A stretch of DNA of 7,341 nucleotides from Paludibacteraceae bacterium (GCA_018055865.1 JAGPGR010000082.1:1-7341); one strand, 5' to 3'; shown: positions 1 to 6,770, numbered from the stretch's first letter. Notes: generated by a model from the letters alone, not told the origin. Made by a program: numbers and translations.

Positions 1-925
1 CGCCTTCGCTCTTGTAAGGCATATGACAATCGGCACAAGCCACTCCGCGTTGTCCGTGAATTCCCAATTGAGCTATTTCGTAATCCGGATGCTGTGCTTT
101 CAGAATCGGTGTTTTACTCAACGAGTGAGTGTAGTCTGTAAATTTCACTTCGTCGTAATATTTTTCCATATCTTCCACGGTCATCCCTTTATCCCATGGA
201 AATGTGAGGTATTTTCCTTCGCCTTTGAAATAATACTCCACATGGCACTGCGCACATACCAACGAACGCATTTCCTGATGTGTAGCTTTCGTCAGGTCTT
301 TTCCCTGACGCTCAAATGCTTCACGCAATGCCGGTCGACTGATTTGCAGGTTCATATTTCCCGGTTCGTGGCAATCGGCACAACCAATCGGATTTACGAT
401 TTCGGGCCCCAAAGCACCCCATTTTTTATGGTAGAAAGAGTCAACTCCCAAAACGCCCATCATTCTTGGCACATCCGGACTTTTACAGGTCCAGCAAGTG
501 GCCGGCTGCGGTCCGTCGGTATCAGTCATAGGAGCTCCGGTACGAAGGGTTCGGGTTACATCTTCCACTGCGTGCATATGGCCGCGGGGTGTGGTATAAT
601 CTTTAGAAAAAGCATATCCTGCCCAAAGAATGACCATGTTCGGTCGTTCATCCAGCACATCAACGGCCTCACTGCTGTTGTGCTTGCTTCTGAAAGTAGT
701 ATCGGCCGTTTGCAGCCAAGACTGGTACTCACGCGGATAATTATCCGCAAAAAGTTCATTACGGCTTTCTATACCAATAATTTCTGTTTTTTTGTTATTA
801 AACACGCTTGCTATTTCAGCACGTCTGTTCAGAATGGACGATGCCAACATGCCCAAGCCAAAAACTACAAGCATGGCTGCTATAAATAGCATCCAGCCTT
901 GCCAGGATTTTAGTTTTTTATTCAT
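1..925 (-). CDS. nrfA: Ammonia-forming cytochrome c nitrite reductase, catalytic subunit (C-terminal part outside window)
   Basis: Translating the minus strand from the ATG at 925 gives 308 codons open to the window edge, about three fifths of a usual NrfA. The product reduces nitrite to ammonium with six electrons on the outer face of the cytoplasmic membrane. Residues about 10-31 form an N-terminal membrane anchor or uncleaved signal. Heme 1 is the diagnostic CWTCK site (C144, C147, K148), whose lysine replaces the usual histidine as heme ligand at the active site. Hemes 2, 3 and 4 are CADCH (182-186), CAQCH (224-228) and CADCH (297-301); the fifth site should lie beyond the edge. E230-Y231 and K276/Q278 match the family's calcium ligands, and Y231, H279 and probably R128 match its active-site residues. 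It is preceded by nrfH, so the usual NrfHA complex is expected. The CxxCK heme and these residues make the call very secure; expression as one unit with nrfH is inferred. Confidence 0.97.
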   Translation of the reverse strand, partial: MNKKLKSWQGWMLFIAAMLVVFGLGMLASSILNRRAEIASVFNNKKTEIIGIESRNELFADNYPREYQSWLQTADTTFRSKHNSSEAVDVLDERPNMVILWAGYAFSKDYTTPRGHMHAVEDVTRTLRTGAPMTDTDGPQPATCWTCKSPDVPRMMGVLGVDSFYHKKWGALGPEIVNPIGCADCHEPGNMNLQISRPALREAFERQGKDLTKATHQEMRSLVCAQCHVEYYFKGEGKYLTFPWDKGMTVEDMEKYYDEVKFTDYTHSLSKTPILKAQHPDYEIAQLGIHGQRGVACADCHMPYKSEG

Positions 926-1086
926 AGATAAGCCCCCATACCCCTATAAAAGGGAGTTTAAAAAAGGTTATTAATGTTTTATTTATTTTTGTGTACATTT
1001 TATTCATTCAAGTCGACACTTCTACTAATCCTGTTCCTACTTCTGAGTTTGTCCGACCAGCTACGGAGGGTAAAAAGCAGATCAGG
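926..1086. other. 161-nt spacer between nrfH and nrfA
   Basis: No credible gene lies here. Read in the direction of nrfHA, it holds a weak GC hairpin (TCCG, 8-nt loop, CGGA) soon after the nrfH stop and the small G-rich hairpin close to the nrfA start. I see no complete TAnnTTTG promoter box and no stem followed by a T-tract, so readthrough from nrfH into nrfA seems likely. The gap is longer than the close coupling I would expect for nrfHA. Confidence 0.5.
941..954 (-). repeat. Small G-rich hairpin element in the nrfA leader
   Basis: On the minus strand CCCTTTTATAGGGG can form a short stem (CCCT/AGGG, loop TTTAT) 15 nt before the nrfA ATG. It is followed by a second G-run and then GGCTTATCT next to the start codon. 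A similar arrangement precedes amn. From memory, C-rich/G-rich elements of this general look are dispersed in many Bacteroidota genomes; that could not be checked here. It might affect translation of nrfA or simply be a dispersed repeat. Confidence 0.4.
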
Positions 1087-1674
1087 TCATTTCATCACCT
1101 TCTTCAACCAAGCCGGCACTTCGGAAGTCGGATACGGTACAAGTGCATTGGGAGTGGACGAAAGACTGTTTTTTCCTCCGTGAGGCACATCTCTGTGGCA
1201 GTCCCAACAAGCTTTTCCGTTACTTTCTTCTATCATTTTGAAAGTTTGCGTTCCGGTTTTCACAAATTCTGTGTTCAATTGTGTATGACAGCGGATGCAA
1301 TTCTCCATAATTACTGTTTGACTTCCAGAAATGGCCTGCGGAACCTGAGGTTCCATGCCCAAAGTAAATACTGTGGAATGTCGCAATCCATCCATTGCAT
1401 GAAAATAATATTCACGAAACACATTGTCGTGAGGTACATGACAATCGTTACAAACGGTATTTCGGGAATGTGAACTATGCTGCCACGTGGCGTAGAATGG
1501 CCCCATTATGTGGCAATTGATGCAAGTTTCGGGTGCATTAGACATATAACTCCATGCCCGGGATGCATAGACTGTAAATATTCCCAATCCGCAAATAACA
1601 CCCAACGTAATGATGGCAAATATTTTCCATCCACGAGTTGGTAATATATTGTTTATGAATTGTTTAAGGTTCAT
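1087..1674 (-). CDS. nrfH: NrfH, membrane-bound tetraheme quinol dehydrogenase of the nitrite reductase complex
   Basis: This NapC/NirT-family protein oxidises menaquinol in the cytoplasmic membrane and passes electrons to NrfA. The frame extends to a TTG at 1695. I prefer the ATG at 1674 (195 aa) because it sits after an A/G-rich leader and leaves a normal short cytoplasmic tail. In that numbering a single membrane helix spans about residues 17-37, followed by four CxxCH heme sites: C51-H55, C75-H79, C126-H130 and C156-H160. The first site reads CINCHIM, so M57 forms the CxxCHxM motif that supplies the unusual methionine ligand in NrfH. The length fits the family. It lies just upstream of nrfA on the same strand. 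The promoter and palindromes upstream suggest that nrfHA is transcribed from here. NapC-like paralogues are the only alternative, and the nrfA neighbour and CxxCHxM motif argue against them. Confidence 0.96.
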   Translation of the reverse strand: MNLKQFINNILPTRGWKIFAIITLGVICGLGIFTVYASRAWSYMSNAPETCINCHIMGPFYATWQHSSHSRNTVCNDCHVPHDNVFREYYFHAMDGLRHSTVFTLGMEPQVPQAISGSQTVIMENCIRCHTQLNTEFVKTGTQTFKMIEESNGKACWDCHRDVPHGGKNSLSSTPNALVPYPTSEVPAWLKKVMK

Positions 1675-1733
1675 ACTTGCGATTTTTTTCTTCAACCGAA
1701 GTCTGTATAGTGAATTTGTATTAAAGAATTATT

Positions 1734-1764
1734 CAAAGATAGAAATATGTCTTAATTAAAGCAA
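1734..1764 (-). promoter_or_regulatory. Bacteroidota-type promoter for nrfHA
   Basis: Read on the minus strand, TATCTTTG at 1741-1734 is an exact match to the phylum's -7 box TAnnTTTG. Nineteen nt upstream is CTTGC (TTGC at 1764-1761), a plausible -33 element. Transcription would begin near 1727, leaving a 5' leader of roughly 50 nt before the nrfH ATG at 1674. Confidence 0.75.
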
Positions 1765-1787
1765 GAATAAATATATTTTTTTTCATT

Positions 1788-1814
1788 TTTCTAAAAATTT
1801 AGAAATATTCTAAA
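1788..1814. promoter_or_regulatory. Tandem overlapping palindromes upstream of the nrfHA promoter (candidate operator)
   Basis: Three half-sites alternate in direction: TTCTAAA (1789-1795), TTTAGAA (1798-1804) and TTCTAAA (1808-1814). They build two perfect dyads that share the middle half-site: TTTCTAAA-AA-TTTAGAAA (1788-1805) and TTTAGAA-ATA-TTCTAAA (1798-1814). They lie about 25-50 nt upstream of the -33 element, a position that suits an activator. The site does not resemble the FNR/CRP, HcpR or NsrR motifs I know. The region is AT-rich, so chance symmetry is possible. Confidence 0.45.
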
Positions 1815-1847
1815 TAATATGATTAATATTAAAATTTTTCGAAGCAT

Positions 1848-1885
1848 CAAAATTAAAAATACCCCCTAATTTCTTAAGAGGTATT
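1848..1885 (-). terminator. Rho-independent terminator of maeB
   Basis: On the minus strand, 28 nt after the maeB stop codon, the sequence can fold into a 12-bp stem with two G-U pairs and a GAAA tetraloop (1885-1858: arm AATACCTCTTAA, loop GAAA, arm TTAGGGGGTATT). It is followed by TTTTAATTTT. In the opposite direction the G-U pairs become A-C mismatches, so the signal is directional and fits maeB. It separates maeB transcription from the nrfHA promoter. Confidence 0.85.
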
Positions 1886-1913
1886 GATTTTTATAATACT
1901 GATTTACAACAAC

Positions 1914-4217
1914 TTACTCTCCAATCCTGACAACTTCTCCGTTTTTAATGCGCTCTTCGACCATTGCATCCAAAACGGCAATTGCAGTCATATTTACAAT
2001 GCTGCGCACCGAACTTTCCACATCCAGGATATGAACCGGTTTATTCAGTCCCATCTGAATGGGTCCAATCATTTCTGCCACTCCCATTTCGAGCATCATT
2101 TTTTGAACCATATTTGCCGAGTTGAGGTTTGGAAAAACCAGTGTATTCACATCTTTACCTTTCAGACGTGAGAATGGAAATTTGGTATCACGAAGTTCTT
2201 TGTTCAGTGCGAAATTTACCTGCATTTCACCATCCACAATCATCTCAGGGTAGTGTTCATGCAATTTTTTGACTACTGAATGCATGGCAGCAGGACTTCC
2301 GTCTTTATCTGACCCGAAATTGGAGTACGATAAAAGTGCAATGACCGGTTCGTGAGCAAAAAACTTAACGGTATCGTAGGTAAGTTTTGCCACATCAAAA
2401 ATGGTTTCGGGCGAAGGATGGCGGTTGAACAACGTATCTGCCAGAAAGAAAGTCCCTTTTTTGGTGTTCATTATGTGCATTGCTCCAATGGTATTTAATC
2501 CGGGACGTATGCCGATGACGGTTTTTGCAGCTTTGATTGAATCTTCGTATTTCGTTATAATTCCGGTAATCAACGCATCGGCTTCGCCCGTTTCAACCAT
2601 CATCATACCGAAATAGTTACGTTCGTACATTTTTTCGTAAGCATCCTCAAAAGTCATTCCTTCCCGATTCCGTTTTTCTGCCAATATCCGGGCAAATCGA
2701 ATTCTCCGGGCTTCTTCTCTGTCGTGTCGTAAGTTCACAATTTCGATTCCAGACAGGTCAATTCCATTTTCGGCTGCTACATTGGCCAGTTTTTCTTCAT
2801 TTCCCAATAATACGGGATAACAAATTCCTTCTGAAAGTGCCAGTTCAGCCGCTTTCAACATATTGATATGAAGTGATTCTGAGAAAACGACCCGTTTCGG
2901 ATTTTGTCTGGCTGTGTCGTAAAAATGGCGCAACATCTTGTGGTCCAGTCCCATAATATGATGCAAGCGGTGATCGTAGGCTTCCCAATCAGTAATGTTG
3001 ATTTGTGCAACTCCGGAATCGATAGCAGCTTTGGCTACCGCCGGAGCTACTGTGGTGAGCAACCGCGGATCAAGTGGTTTCGGAATGATATACTCGCGTC
3101 CGAAACTCATTTTTTTCATTTCATAGGCAGAATTTACTACATCGGGCACCTGTTTTTTGGTCAAATCGGCTATTGCTTTCACTGCGGCAATTTTCATTTC
3201 CTCGTTGATGCAACTGGCACGAACATCCAGCGCACCACGGAATATATAAGGAAAACCCAGTACGTTGTTGATTTGATTCGGATGGTCCGAACGTCCGGTA
3301 GCAAATACAATGTCAGGACGTGCAGCTATAGCTACATCATAGGCTATTTCCGGATTCGGATTTGCAAGAGCAAAAACAATCGGGTTTTCATTCATGCTCT
3401 GAACCATTTCGGAAGTTAACACATCAGCTACCGATAGTCCCAAAAACACATCGGAACCTTTTACCGCTTCCTCAAGAGTATAAATTTCCCGGTCGGTAGC
3501 AAATGGTTTTTTACGGTCGTTGAGGTCGGTTCTTTTTTTATTGATAACTCCCCTGGAATCAACCATAACGATGTTTTCGGGTCTGGCGCCCAAAGCCATA
3601 TACAGTCTGGTGCACGAATTGGCTGCAGCACCGGCACCATTTACTACAATTTTTATATCGTCTATCTTTTTTCCGATAATTTCAAGTGCATTTATCAGTC
3701 CGGCTGATGAAATGATGGCTGTACCATGCTGATCGTCATGCATGATGGGGATTTTCAGCTCTGCTTTCAGTCGTTCTTCAATCTCAAAACATTCAGGTGC
3801 CTTGATATCTTCCAGGTTTATTCCGCCAAAGGTGGGAGAAATAGCTTTCACAACCTGTATAAACTTTTCAGGATCTTTCTCATTTACTTCAATATCAAAC
3901 ACATCAATTCCGGCAAATATTTTGAAAAGCAGTCCTTTACCTTCCATTACTGGTTTTCCGGCTAAAGGACCTATATCACCTAAACCCAGCACTGCAGTTC
4001 CGTTTGAGATAACAGCAACTAAATTGCCTTTGGAGGTATAATCATATGCTTTTGAGGGATCTTTTTCGATTTCAAGACATGGTTCGGCTACGCCCGGCGA
4101 ATAAGCCAGTGATAAATCGCGTTGTGAACTATAGGGTTTGGTAGGTACAACTTCAATTTTACCCGGTTTACCCTGAGAATGGTAAAGCAGGGCGTCTCCT
4201 TTAGTAAGTTTAGCCAT
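1914..4217 (-). CDS. maeB: NADP-dependent malic enzyme, MaeB type (malic enzyme fused to phosphotransacetylase-like domain)
   Basis: This 767-aa protein catalyses oxidative decarboxylation of malate to pyruvate with NADP, supplying NADPH and pyruvate in the cytoplasm. Residues 1 to about 425 are the malic enzyme part. It contains [10 protein letters not shown] (38-47), with the likely catalytic tyrosine; a lysine-rich segment at 94-99; HDDQHGTA (160-167), with metal-binding acidic residues; a nucleotide-binding NGAGAAA (193-199); and ALANPNPE (283-290). Residues from about 430 on form the phosphotransacetylase-like regulatory domain, including [10 protein letters not shown] (631-640), DGEMQVN (662-668) and NLNSAN (697-702). 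The total length is close to that of E. coli MaeB. The segment 727-741 aligns with the Pta active-site loop but lacks its Ser-Arg pair (D732-V733 instead), in line with a non-catalytic, allosteric role. The gene has its own promoter and terminator, so it is probably monocistronic. Confidence 0.97.
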   Translation of the reverse strand: MAKLTKGDALLYHSQGKPGKIEVVPTKPYSSQRDLSLAYSPGVAEPCLEIEKDPSKAYDYTSKGNLVAVISNGTAVLGLGDIGPLAGKPVMEGKGLLFKIFAGIDVFDIEVNEKDPEKFIQVVKAISPTFGGINLEDIKAPECFEIEERLKAELKIPIMHDDQHGTAIISSAGLINALEIIGKKIDDIKIVVNGAGAAANSCTRLYMALGARPENIVMVDSRGVINKKRTDLNDRKKPFATDREIYTLEEAVKGSDVFLGLSVADVLTSEMVQSMNENPIVFALANPNPEIAYDVAIAARPDIVFATGRSDHPNQINNVLGFPYIFRGALDVRASCINEEMKIAAVKAIADLTKKQVPDVVNSAYEMKKMSFGREYIIPKPLDPRLLTTVAPAVAKAAIDSGVAQINITDWEAYDHRLHHIMGLDHKMLRHFYDTARQNPKRVVFSESLHINMLKAAELALSEGICYPVLLGNEEKLANVAAENGIDLSGIEIVNLRHDREEARRIRFARILAEKRNREGMTFEDAYEKMYERNYFGMMMVETGEADALITGIITKYEDSIKAAKTVIGIRPGLNTIGAMHIMNTKKGTFFLADTLFNRHPSPETIFDVAKLTYDTVKFFAHEPVIALLSYSNFGSDKDGSPAAMHSVVKKLHEHYPEMIVDGEMQVNFALNKELRDTKFPFSRLKGKDVNTLVFPNLNSANMVQKMMLEMGVAEMIGPIQMGLNKPVHILDVESSVRSIVNMTAIAVLDAMVEERIKNGEVVRIGE

Positions 4218-4267
4218 AGTTATTATATTTTGTAATTTATCAAGTGTTTTTTATTTCAAAAAACGCA

Positions 4268-4298
4268 CAAAGGTACTTAATTTTATTCTTTTTGTAAA
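4268..4298 (-). promoter_or_regulatory. Bacteroidota-type promoter for maeB
   Basis: Minus-strand TACCTTTG (4275-4268) matches the TAnnTTTG -7 box exactly. A TTTA at 4298-4295, with a 19-nt spacer, is a near-consensus -33 element. The predicted start is near 4261, about 45 nt before the maeB ATG. Confidence 0.75.
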
Positions 4299-4304
4299 TA
4301 AAAT
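4280..4304. promoter_or_regulatory. Dyad overlapping the maeB promoter
   Basis: ATTTTATT (4280-4287) and AATAAAAT (4297-4304) are perfect inverted repeats around a 9-nt centre. They cover the spacer and the -33 element of the maeB promoter, where a bound repressor would block polymerase. The arms are A/T apart from nothing else, so chance occurrence is a real possibility. Confidence 0.25.
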
Positions 4305-4383
4305 CAATGATTATCTAACCTAAAATTTTTAAAAAAATAATGGTAAGAAGTAAGAAAAAGGTATGAGTCAGTAAATCAATTAG

Positions 4384-5403
4384 TTAATGAAGAATTTTAA
4401 AGGTAAGTTCTTTGAGGAGGTATGCCGATTCAGTGCCTGTATCGTCAATTCCTTTACTACGAGCATCGGTAGTGCGTATTTCGCTGATTATCTGCATGGT
4501 TTTCCATGCGTTGAATGATTTGGCTGCCTGTATGTAATCTTTTGTAAAATAAGGATTTACCTTCAATTCTGATGCAACTACAGCAGGCGATTTGTCCGGA
4601 AGGTAATGAAACATCATCAGGTTGCTGAAGAAATTGAATAATTGAGCCAGTACCATTTGAATAGGATTCGATTTCTTGTTTTCACCAAAATATCTGACTA
4701 TCCGGTTTACTTTCAGGATATCCTTTTTGATCAATGCATCCTGTAGTTCGAATACATTGAAATCCTTGCTAATGCCAATGTTCTTTTCAATCAGTTCGGG
4801 AGTTATTTGCAATTCGTTGGGGGCTTTGGTTATCAGCAGTTTATCCAGTTCGTTTGCTATTTTCGAAAGATCAGTTCCCAAAAATTCGGTAAGCATCATT
4901 TCGGCTTTTTCAGTAATCCGAACCTTTTTCTCACCCAGATAATTTCGAATCCACTGCCCTATCTGATTGTCATACAGCTTTTTGGATTCAAAAACTACGG
5001 CATGTTTATTTAAATCCTGTACCCAAATTCGGCGTCCGTCTGGTTTTCCGTATTTATAGCAAAAACATAAAATAGTGGATTTCAATGGTTTTGCCAGATA
5101 ATAACTCAGCGATTCCCAATCTTTAATGAGTTGAGCTTCTTTAACTATAACTACCTGGAATTCAGCCATCATCGGATATCGTTTCGCAGCATTTATCACT
5201 GTATCGATATCCACATCTTTACCGTACAGTATCGAAAGATTAAAATCCACTTCCGATTCGTCCAGGATATTATTCTGAATATAATCTGAAATCTGATCGA
5301 TGTAATAGGCCTCCTCACCCATCAGAAAATAAACCGGTCTGTATGCCTTGCGGCGCAGGTCAGTCATTATTTGTTCGTATGTTATTCCGGATTGTTTGGC
5401 CAT
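4384..5403 (-). CDS. holA: DNA polymerase III subunit delta (clamp loader)
   Basis: This 339-aa protein fits HolA, the delta subunit that opens the beta sliding clamp during clamp loading at the replication fork. The N-terminal domain has the characteristic PVYFLMGEEAYYID segment (23-36), the degenerate P-loop region of delta, and VVIVKEAQ (84-91), where the clamp-loader fold places its Walker B-like strand. A second region includes LTEFLGTDLSKIANELDKL (171-189), typical of the lid domain. FNVFELQDAL (215-224) starts the C-terminal helical collar domain, and DARSKG (313-318) near the end matches the conserved family ending. Length matches the family (about 330-345 aa). The ATG at 5403 lies 19 nt after the amn stop codon with no promoter between, so it is probably transcribed with amn. 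No clear terminator follows it. Confidence 0.95.
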   Translation of the reverse strand: MAKQSGITYEQIMTDLRRKAYRPVYFLMGEEAYYIDQISDYIQNNILDESEVDFNLSILYGKDVDIDTVINAAKRYPMMAEFQVVIVKEAQLIKDWESLSYYLAKPLKSTILCFCYKYGKPDGRRIWVQDLNKHAVVFESKKLYDNQIGQWIRNYLGEKKVRITEKAEMMLTEFLGTDLSKIANELDKLLITKAPNELQITPELIEKNIGISKDFNVFELQDALIKKDILKVNRIVRYFGENKKSNPIQMVLAQLFNFFSNLMMFHYLPDKSPAVVASELKVNPYFTKDYIQAAKSFNAWKTMQIISEIRTTDARSKGIDDTGTESAYLLKELTFKILH

Positions 5404-5422
5404 TATTTTATTCAGAAGTAGA

Positions 5423-6196
5423 TTATTCGAATCGTAAGTGCTTGATTGTCCGGCTGTTGTTGAGCAGGGATGAGAGTGCTTTTACTCCAATTCGTAAATG
5501 TTCTTCCACGAAATTGGCTGTAACTTTTTTGTCACTTTCTTCAGTTTTGATGCCTTCGGCCTGAAGCGGCATATCCGAAACGAGCAAAAGTGCACCAGTG
5601 GGGATGCTGTTGTAAAAACCGGCCGAAAAAAGTGTGGCTGTTTCCATATCAATAGCCATTGCACGGGTTGTGCGGAGGTATTCCTTGAATTTTTCATCGT
5701 GTTCCCACACGCGTCGGTTGGTTGTATAAACAGTGCCTGTCCAGTAATCTTTGCCAAAGTCACGAATGTTGGACGAAACGGCACGCTGCAGACTGAAAGC
5801 CGGAAGTGCAGGAATCTCGGGCGGAAAATAGTCGTTGGAGGTACCTTCGCCACGTATGGCGGCACTTGGAAGAATATAATCGCCAATGCGATTTTTATCT
5901 CTCAGTCCGCCGCATTTCCCCAGAAAAAGCACTGCATGTGGATGAATGGCCGAAAGAATGTCCATAATTATAGCAGCATTGGGGCTTCCCATACCGAAAT
6001 TGATGATGGTAATGCCGTTGGCCGATGCATTAATCATGTTGCCGTCGCGTCCTATCACAGGCACATCAAACCACTTTGCAAACATTTCCACATAGTTGGA
6101 AAAATTGGTTAGTAAAATATAGTCGGTAAAATCTTCCAAAGGCCTTTTGGTGTAGCGTGGCAACCAGTTTTTTACGATTTCTTCTTTTGTTTTCAT
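5423..6196 (-). CDS. amn: AMP nucleosidase, short single-domain form
   Basis: This 257-aa protein is a PNP/UDP phosphorylase-superfamily nucleosidase. By family it cleaves AMP to adenine and ribose 5-phosphate in the cytoplasm, a role in purine salvage and adenylate balance. GMGSPNA (68-74), FLGKCGGL (91-98), AAIRGEGTS (112-120), AIDMETATLF (181-190) with the ribose-binding Met-Glu, and SDMP (207-210) are the superfamily's substrate-binding segments. The 'RGEGTS' and 'GKCGGL' forms are those I associate with AMP nucleosidases rather than other phosphorylases. E. coli Amn is nearly twice as long and has an extra N-terminal domain linked to regulation, which is absent here. The start is ATG 6196, preceded by a G-rich leader. 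holA follows 19 nt later. A different nucleotide N-glycosidase substrate cannot be excluded from sequence. Confidence 0.92.
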   Translation of the reverse strand: MKTKEEIVKNWLPRYTKRPLEDFTDYILLTNFSNYVEMFAKWFDVPVIGRDGNMINASANGITIINFGMGSPNAAIIMDILSAIHPHAVLFLGKCGGLRDKNRIGDYILPSAAIRGEGTSNDYFPPEIPALPAFSLQRAVSSNIRDFGKDYWTGTVYTTNRRVWEHDEKFKEYLRTTRAMAIDMETATLFSAGFYNSIPTGALLLVSDMPLQAEGIKTEESDKKVTANFVEEHLRIGVKALSSLLNNSRTIKHLRFE

Positions 6197-6207
6197 AAGC
6201 CTAACTT

Positions 6208-6219
6208 CCCCCTGAAGGG
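6208..6219 (-). repeat. Small G-rich hairpin element in the amn leader
   Basis: Minus-strand CCCTTCAGGGGG can form a compact CCC-TTCA-GGG hairpin 11 nt before the amn ATG, followed by AAGTTAGGCTT next to the start codon. Its layout parallels the element before nrfA: a CCCTT...AGGGG hairpin, then GGCTTAT near the start. It may be a dispersed repeat or a translation-affecting leader. Confidence 0.4.
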
Positions 6220-6261
6220 ATATTTTTAATATTTCATAATCTTTCTGAGAATTACATATTT

Positions 6262-6269
6262 CAAATGTA
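6262..6269 (-). promoter_or_regulatory. Predicted -7 box for amn-holA
   Basis: Minus-strand TACATTTG (6269-6262) matches TAnnTTTG. No clear TTTG or TTGC stands 19-20 nt upstream, so the -33 element is weak. Transcription would start near 6255, giving a leader of about 60 nt that contains the hairpin at 6208-6219. It shares two bases with the -7 box of the divergent gene. Confidence 0.55.
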
Positions 6270-6275
6270 TCTTTG
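6268..6275 (+). promoter_or_regulatory. Predicted -7 box for the HsdR-N-like gene
   Basis: Plus-strand TATCTTTG at 6268-6275 matches TAnnTTTG exactly. The region 19-20 nt upstream (TTTCTGA, 6242-6248) is only a partial -33 element. A start near 6282 would give a leader of about 33 nt, very A-rich, in front of the ATG at 6315. Confidence 0.6.
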
Positions 6276-6314
6276 CAATTTCAAAATTAATTTAATTGAC
6301 AAAAATACAAAAAA

Positions 6315-6770
6315 ATGTTGCAACTCAATCTGCCATCTTCAGATTTTACTGTCAAACAGGGCGAAAAAGGTCATTTAATCTTCGACAGATTTCGGAGAAA
6401 ATACGTCAAACTGACTCCCGAAGAGTGGGTCAGACAGCATTTTTTGATGTATTTGACTGAAAATAAGGGCTATCCAACAGCGTTGCTTGCTGTGGAGACA
6501 CAACTAAATCTGAATGGTATGAAAAAACGTTGCGATGCAGTTTTATTTGATTTAAAGGCTAATCCTCATTTGATAATTGAACTGAAAGCACCCAACATTC
6601 CGATTACACAGGGTGTTTTTGATCAGGTAGCCGTATATAATGCCAAACTAAAAGTCCGGTATTTCATGTTAAGCAACGGAATGGAACATTATTGTTGCCA
6701 TGTAAATACGGAAACTGCGAGCTATGATTTTTTTGAAGGAATTCCGGATTATGATCAAATTAACCTCTGA
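6315..6770 (+). CDS. Stand-alone type I restriction HsdR N-terminal (PD-(D/E)XK nuclease-like) protein
   Basis: This 151-aa protein resembles the N-terminal nuclease domain of HsdR, the motor/nuclease subunit of type I restriction enzymes, but no helicase region follows and no hsdM or hsdS is nearby. The nuclease signature looks complete: E61 in a VETQ segment, D74 in RCDAVLFD (72-79), the E-x-K pair at E89-K91 in IIELKAP (87-93), and Q104-xxx-Y108 in FDQVAVY (102-108), the QxxxY motif of the HsdR family. It therefore could cut DNA, but the substrate is unknown and calling it a restriction enzyme would be wrong. Small proteins of this kind are common in Bacteroidota, and I recall them near holA, though I cannot verify that here. 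It starts at ATG 6315 after an A-rich leader. It is divergent from amn, and its TGA directly abuts the stop of the convergent alkD. Confidence 0.85.
   Translation: MLQLNLPSSDFTVKQGEKGHLIFDRFRRKYVKLTPEEWVRQHFLMYLTENKGYPTALLAVETQLNLNGMKKRCDAVLFDLKANPHLIIELKAPNIPITQGVFDQVAVYNAKLKVRYFMLSNGMEHYCCHVNTETASYDFFEGIPDYDQINL

Larger units (their letters stand above)
4218..4383. other. Intergenic region holA-maeB
   Basis: This 166-nt AT-rich spacer lies between two genes on the same strand. It holds the maeB promoter (4268-4298). Downstream of holA I see only A/T runs and no GC-containing stem with a T-tract, so some holA transcripts could run into maeB. Confidence 0.5.

Noticed and set aside
23..889. 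288-codon open frame on the plus strand
   Set aside because: It lies entirely antisense to nrfA, whose four heme-binding motifs and active-site residues are unmistakable on the minus strand. The plus-strand product shows no domain-like pattern.
1675..1695. Extension of nrfH to a TTG start at 1695 (202 aa)
   Set aside because: It adds seven mostly basic residues from an A-rich stretch that looks like a leader. The ATG at 1674 gives a normal NrfH N-terminus.
2904..3419. 171-codon open frame antisense to maeB
   Set aside because: It is covered by the well-conserved malic enzyme region on the minus strand and has no promoter box or recognisable protein features.
5498..6112. 204-codon open frame on the plus strand, and a 134-codon minus frame at 5482-5886
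   Set aside because: Both overlap amn in other frames. amn has clear nucleosidase motifs along the whole length, and these products are Cys/His- or Pro-rich by-products.
6315..6770. Restriction-modification system
   Set aside because: There is no methylase, specificity subunit or helicase in the window. The protein resembles only the HsdR N-terminal domain, so a restriction function is not supported.
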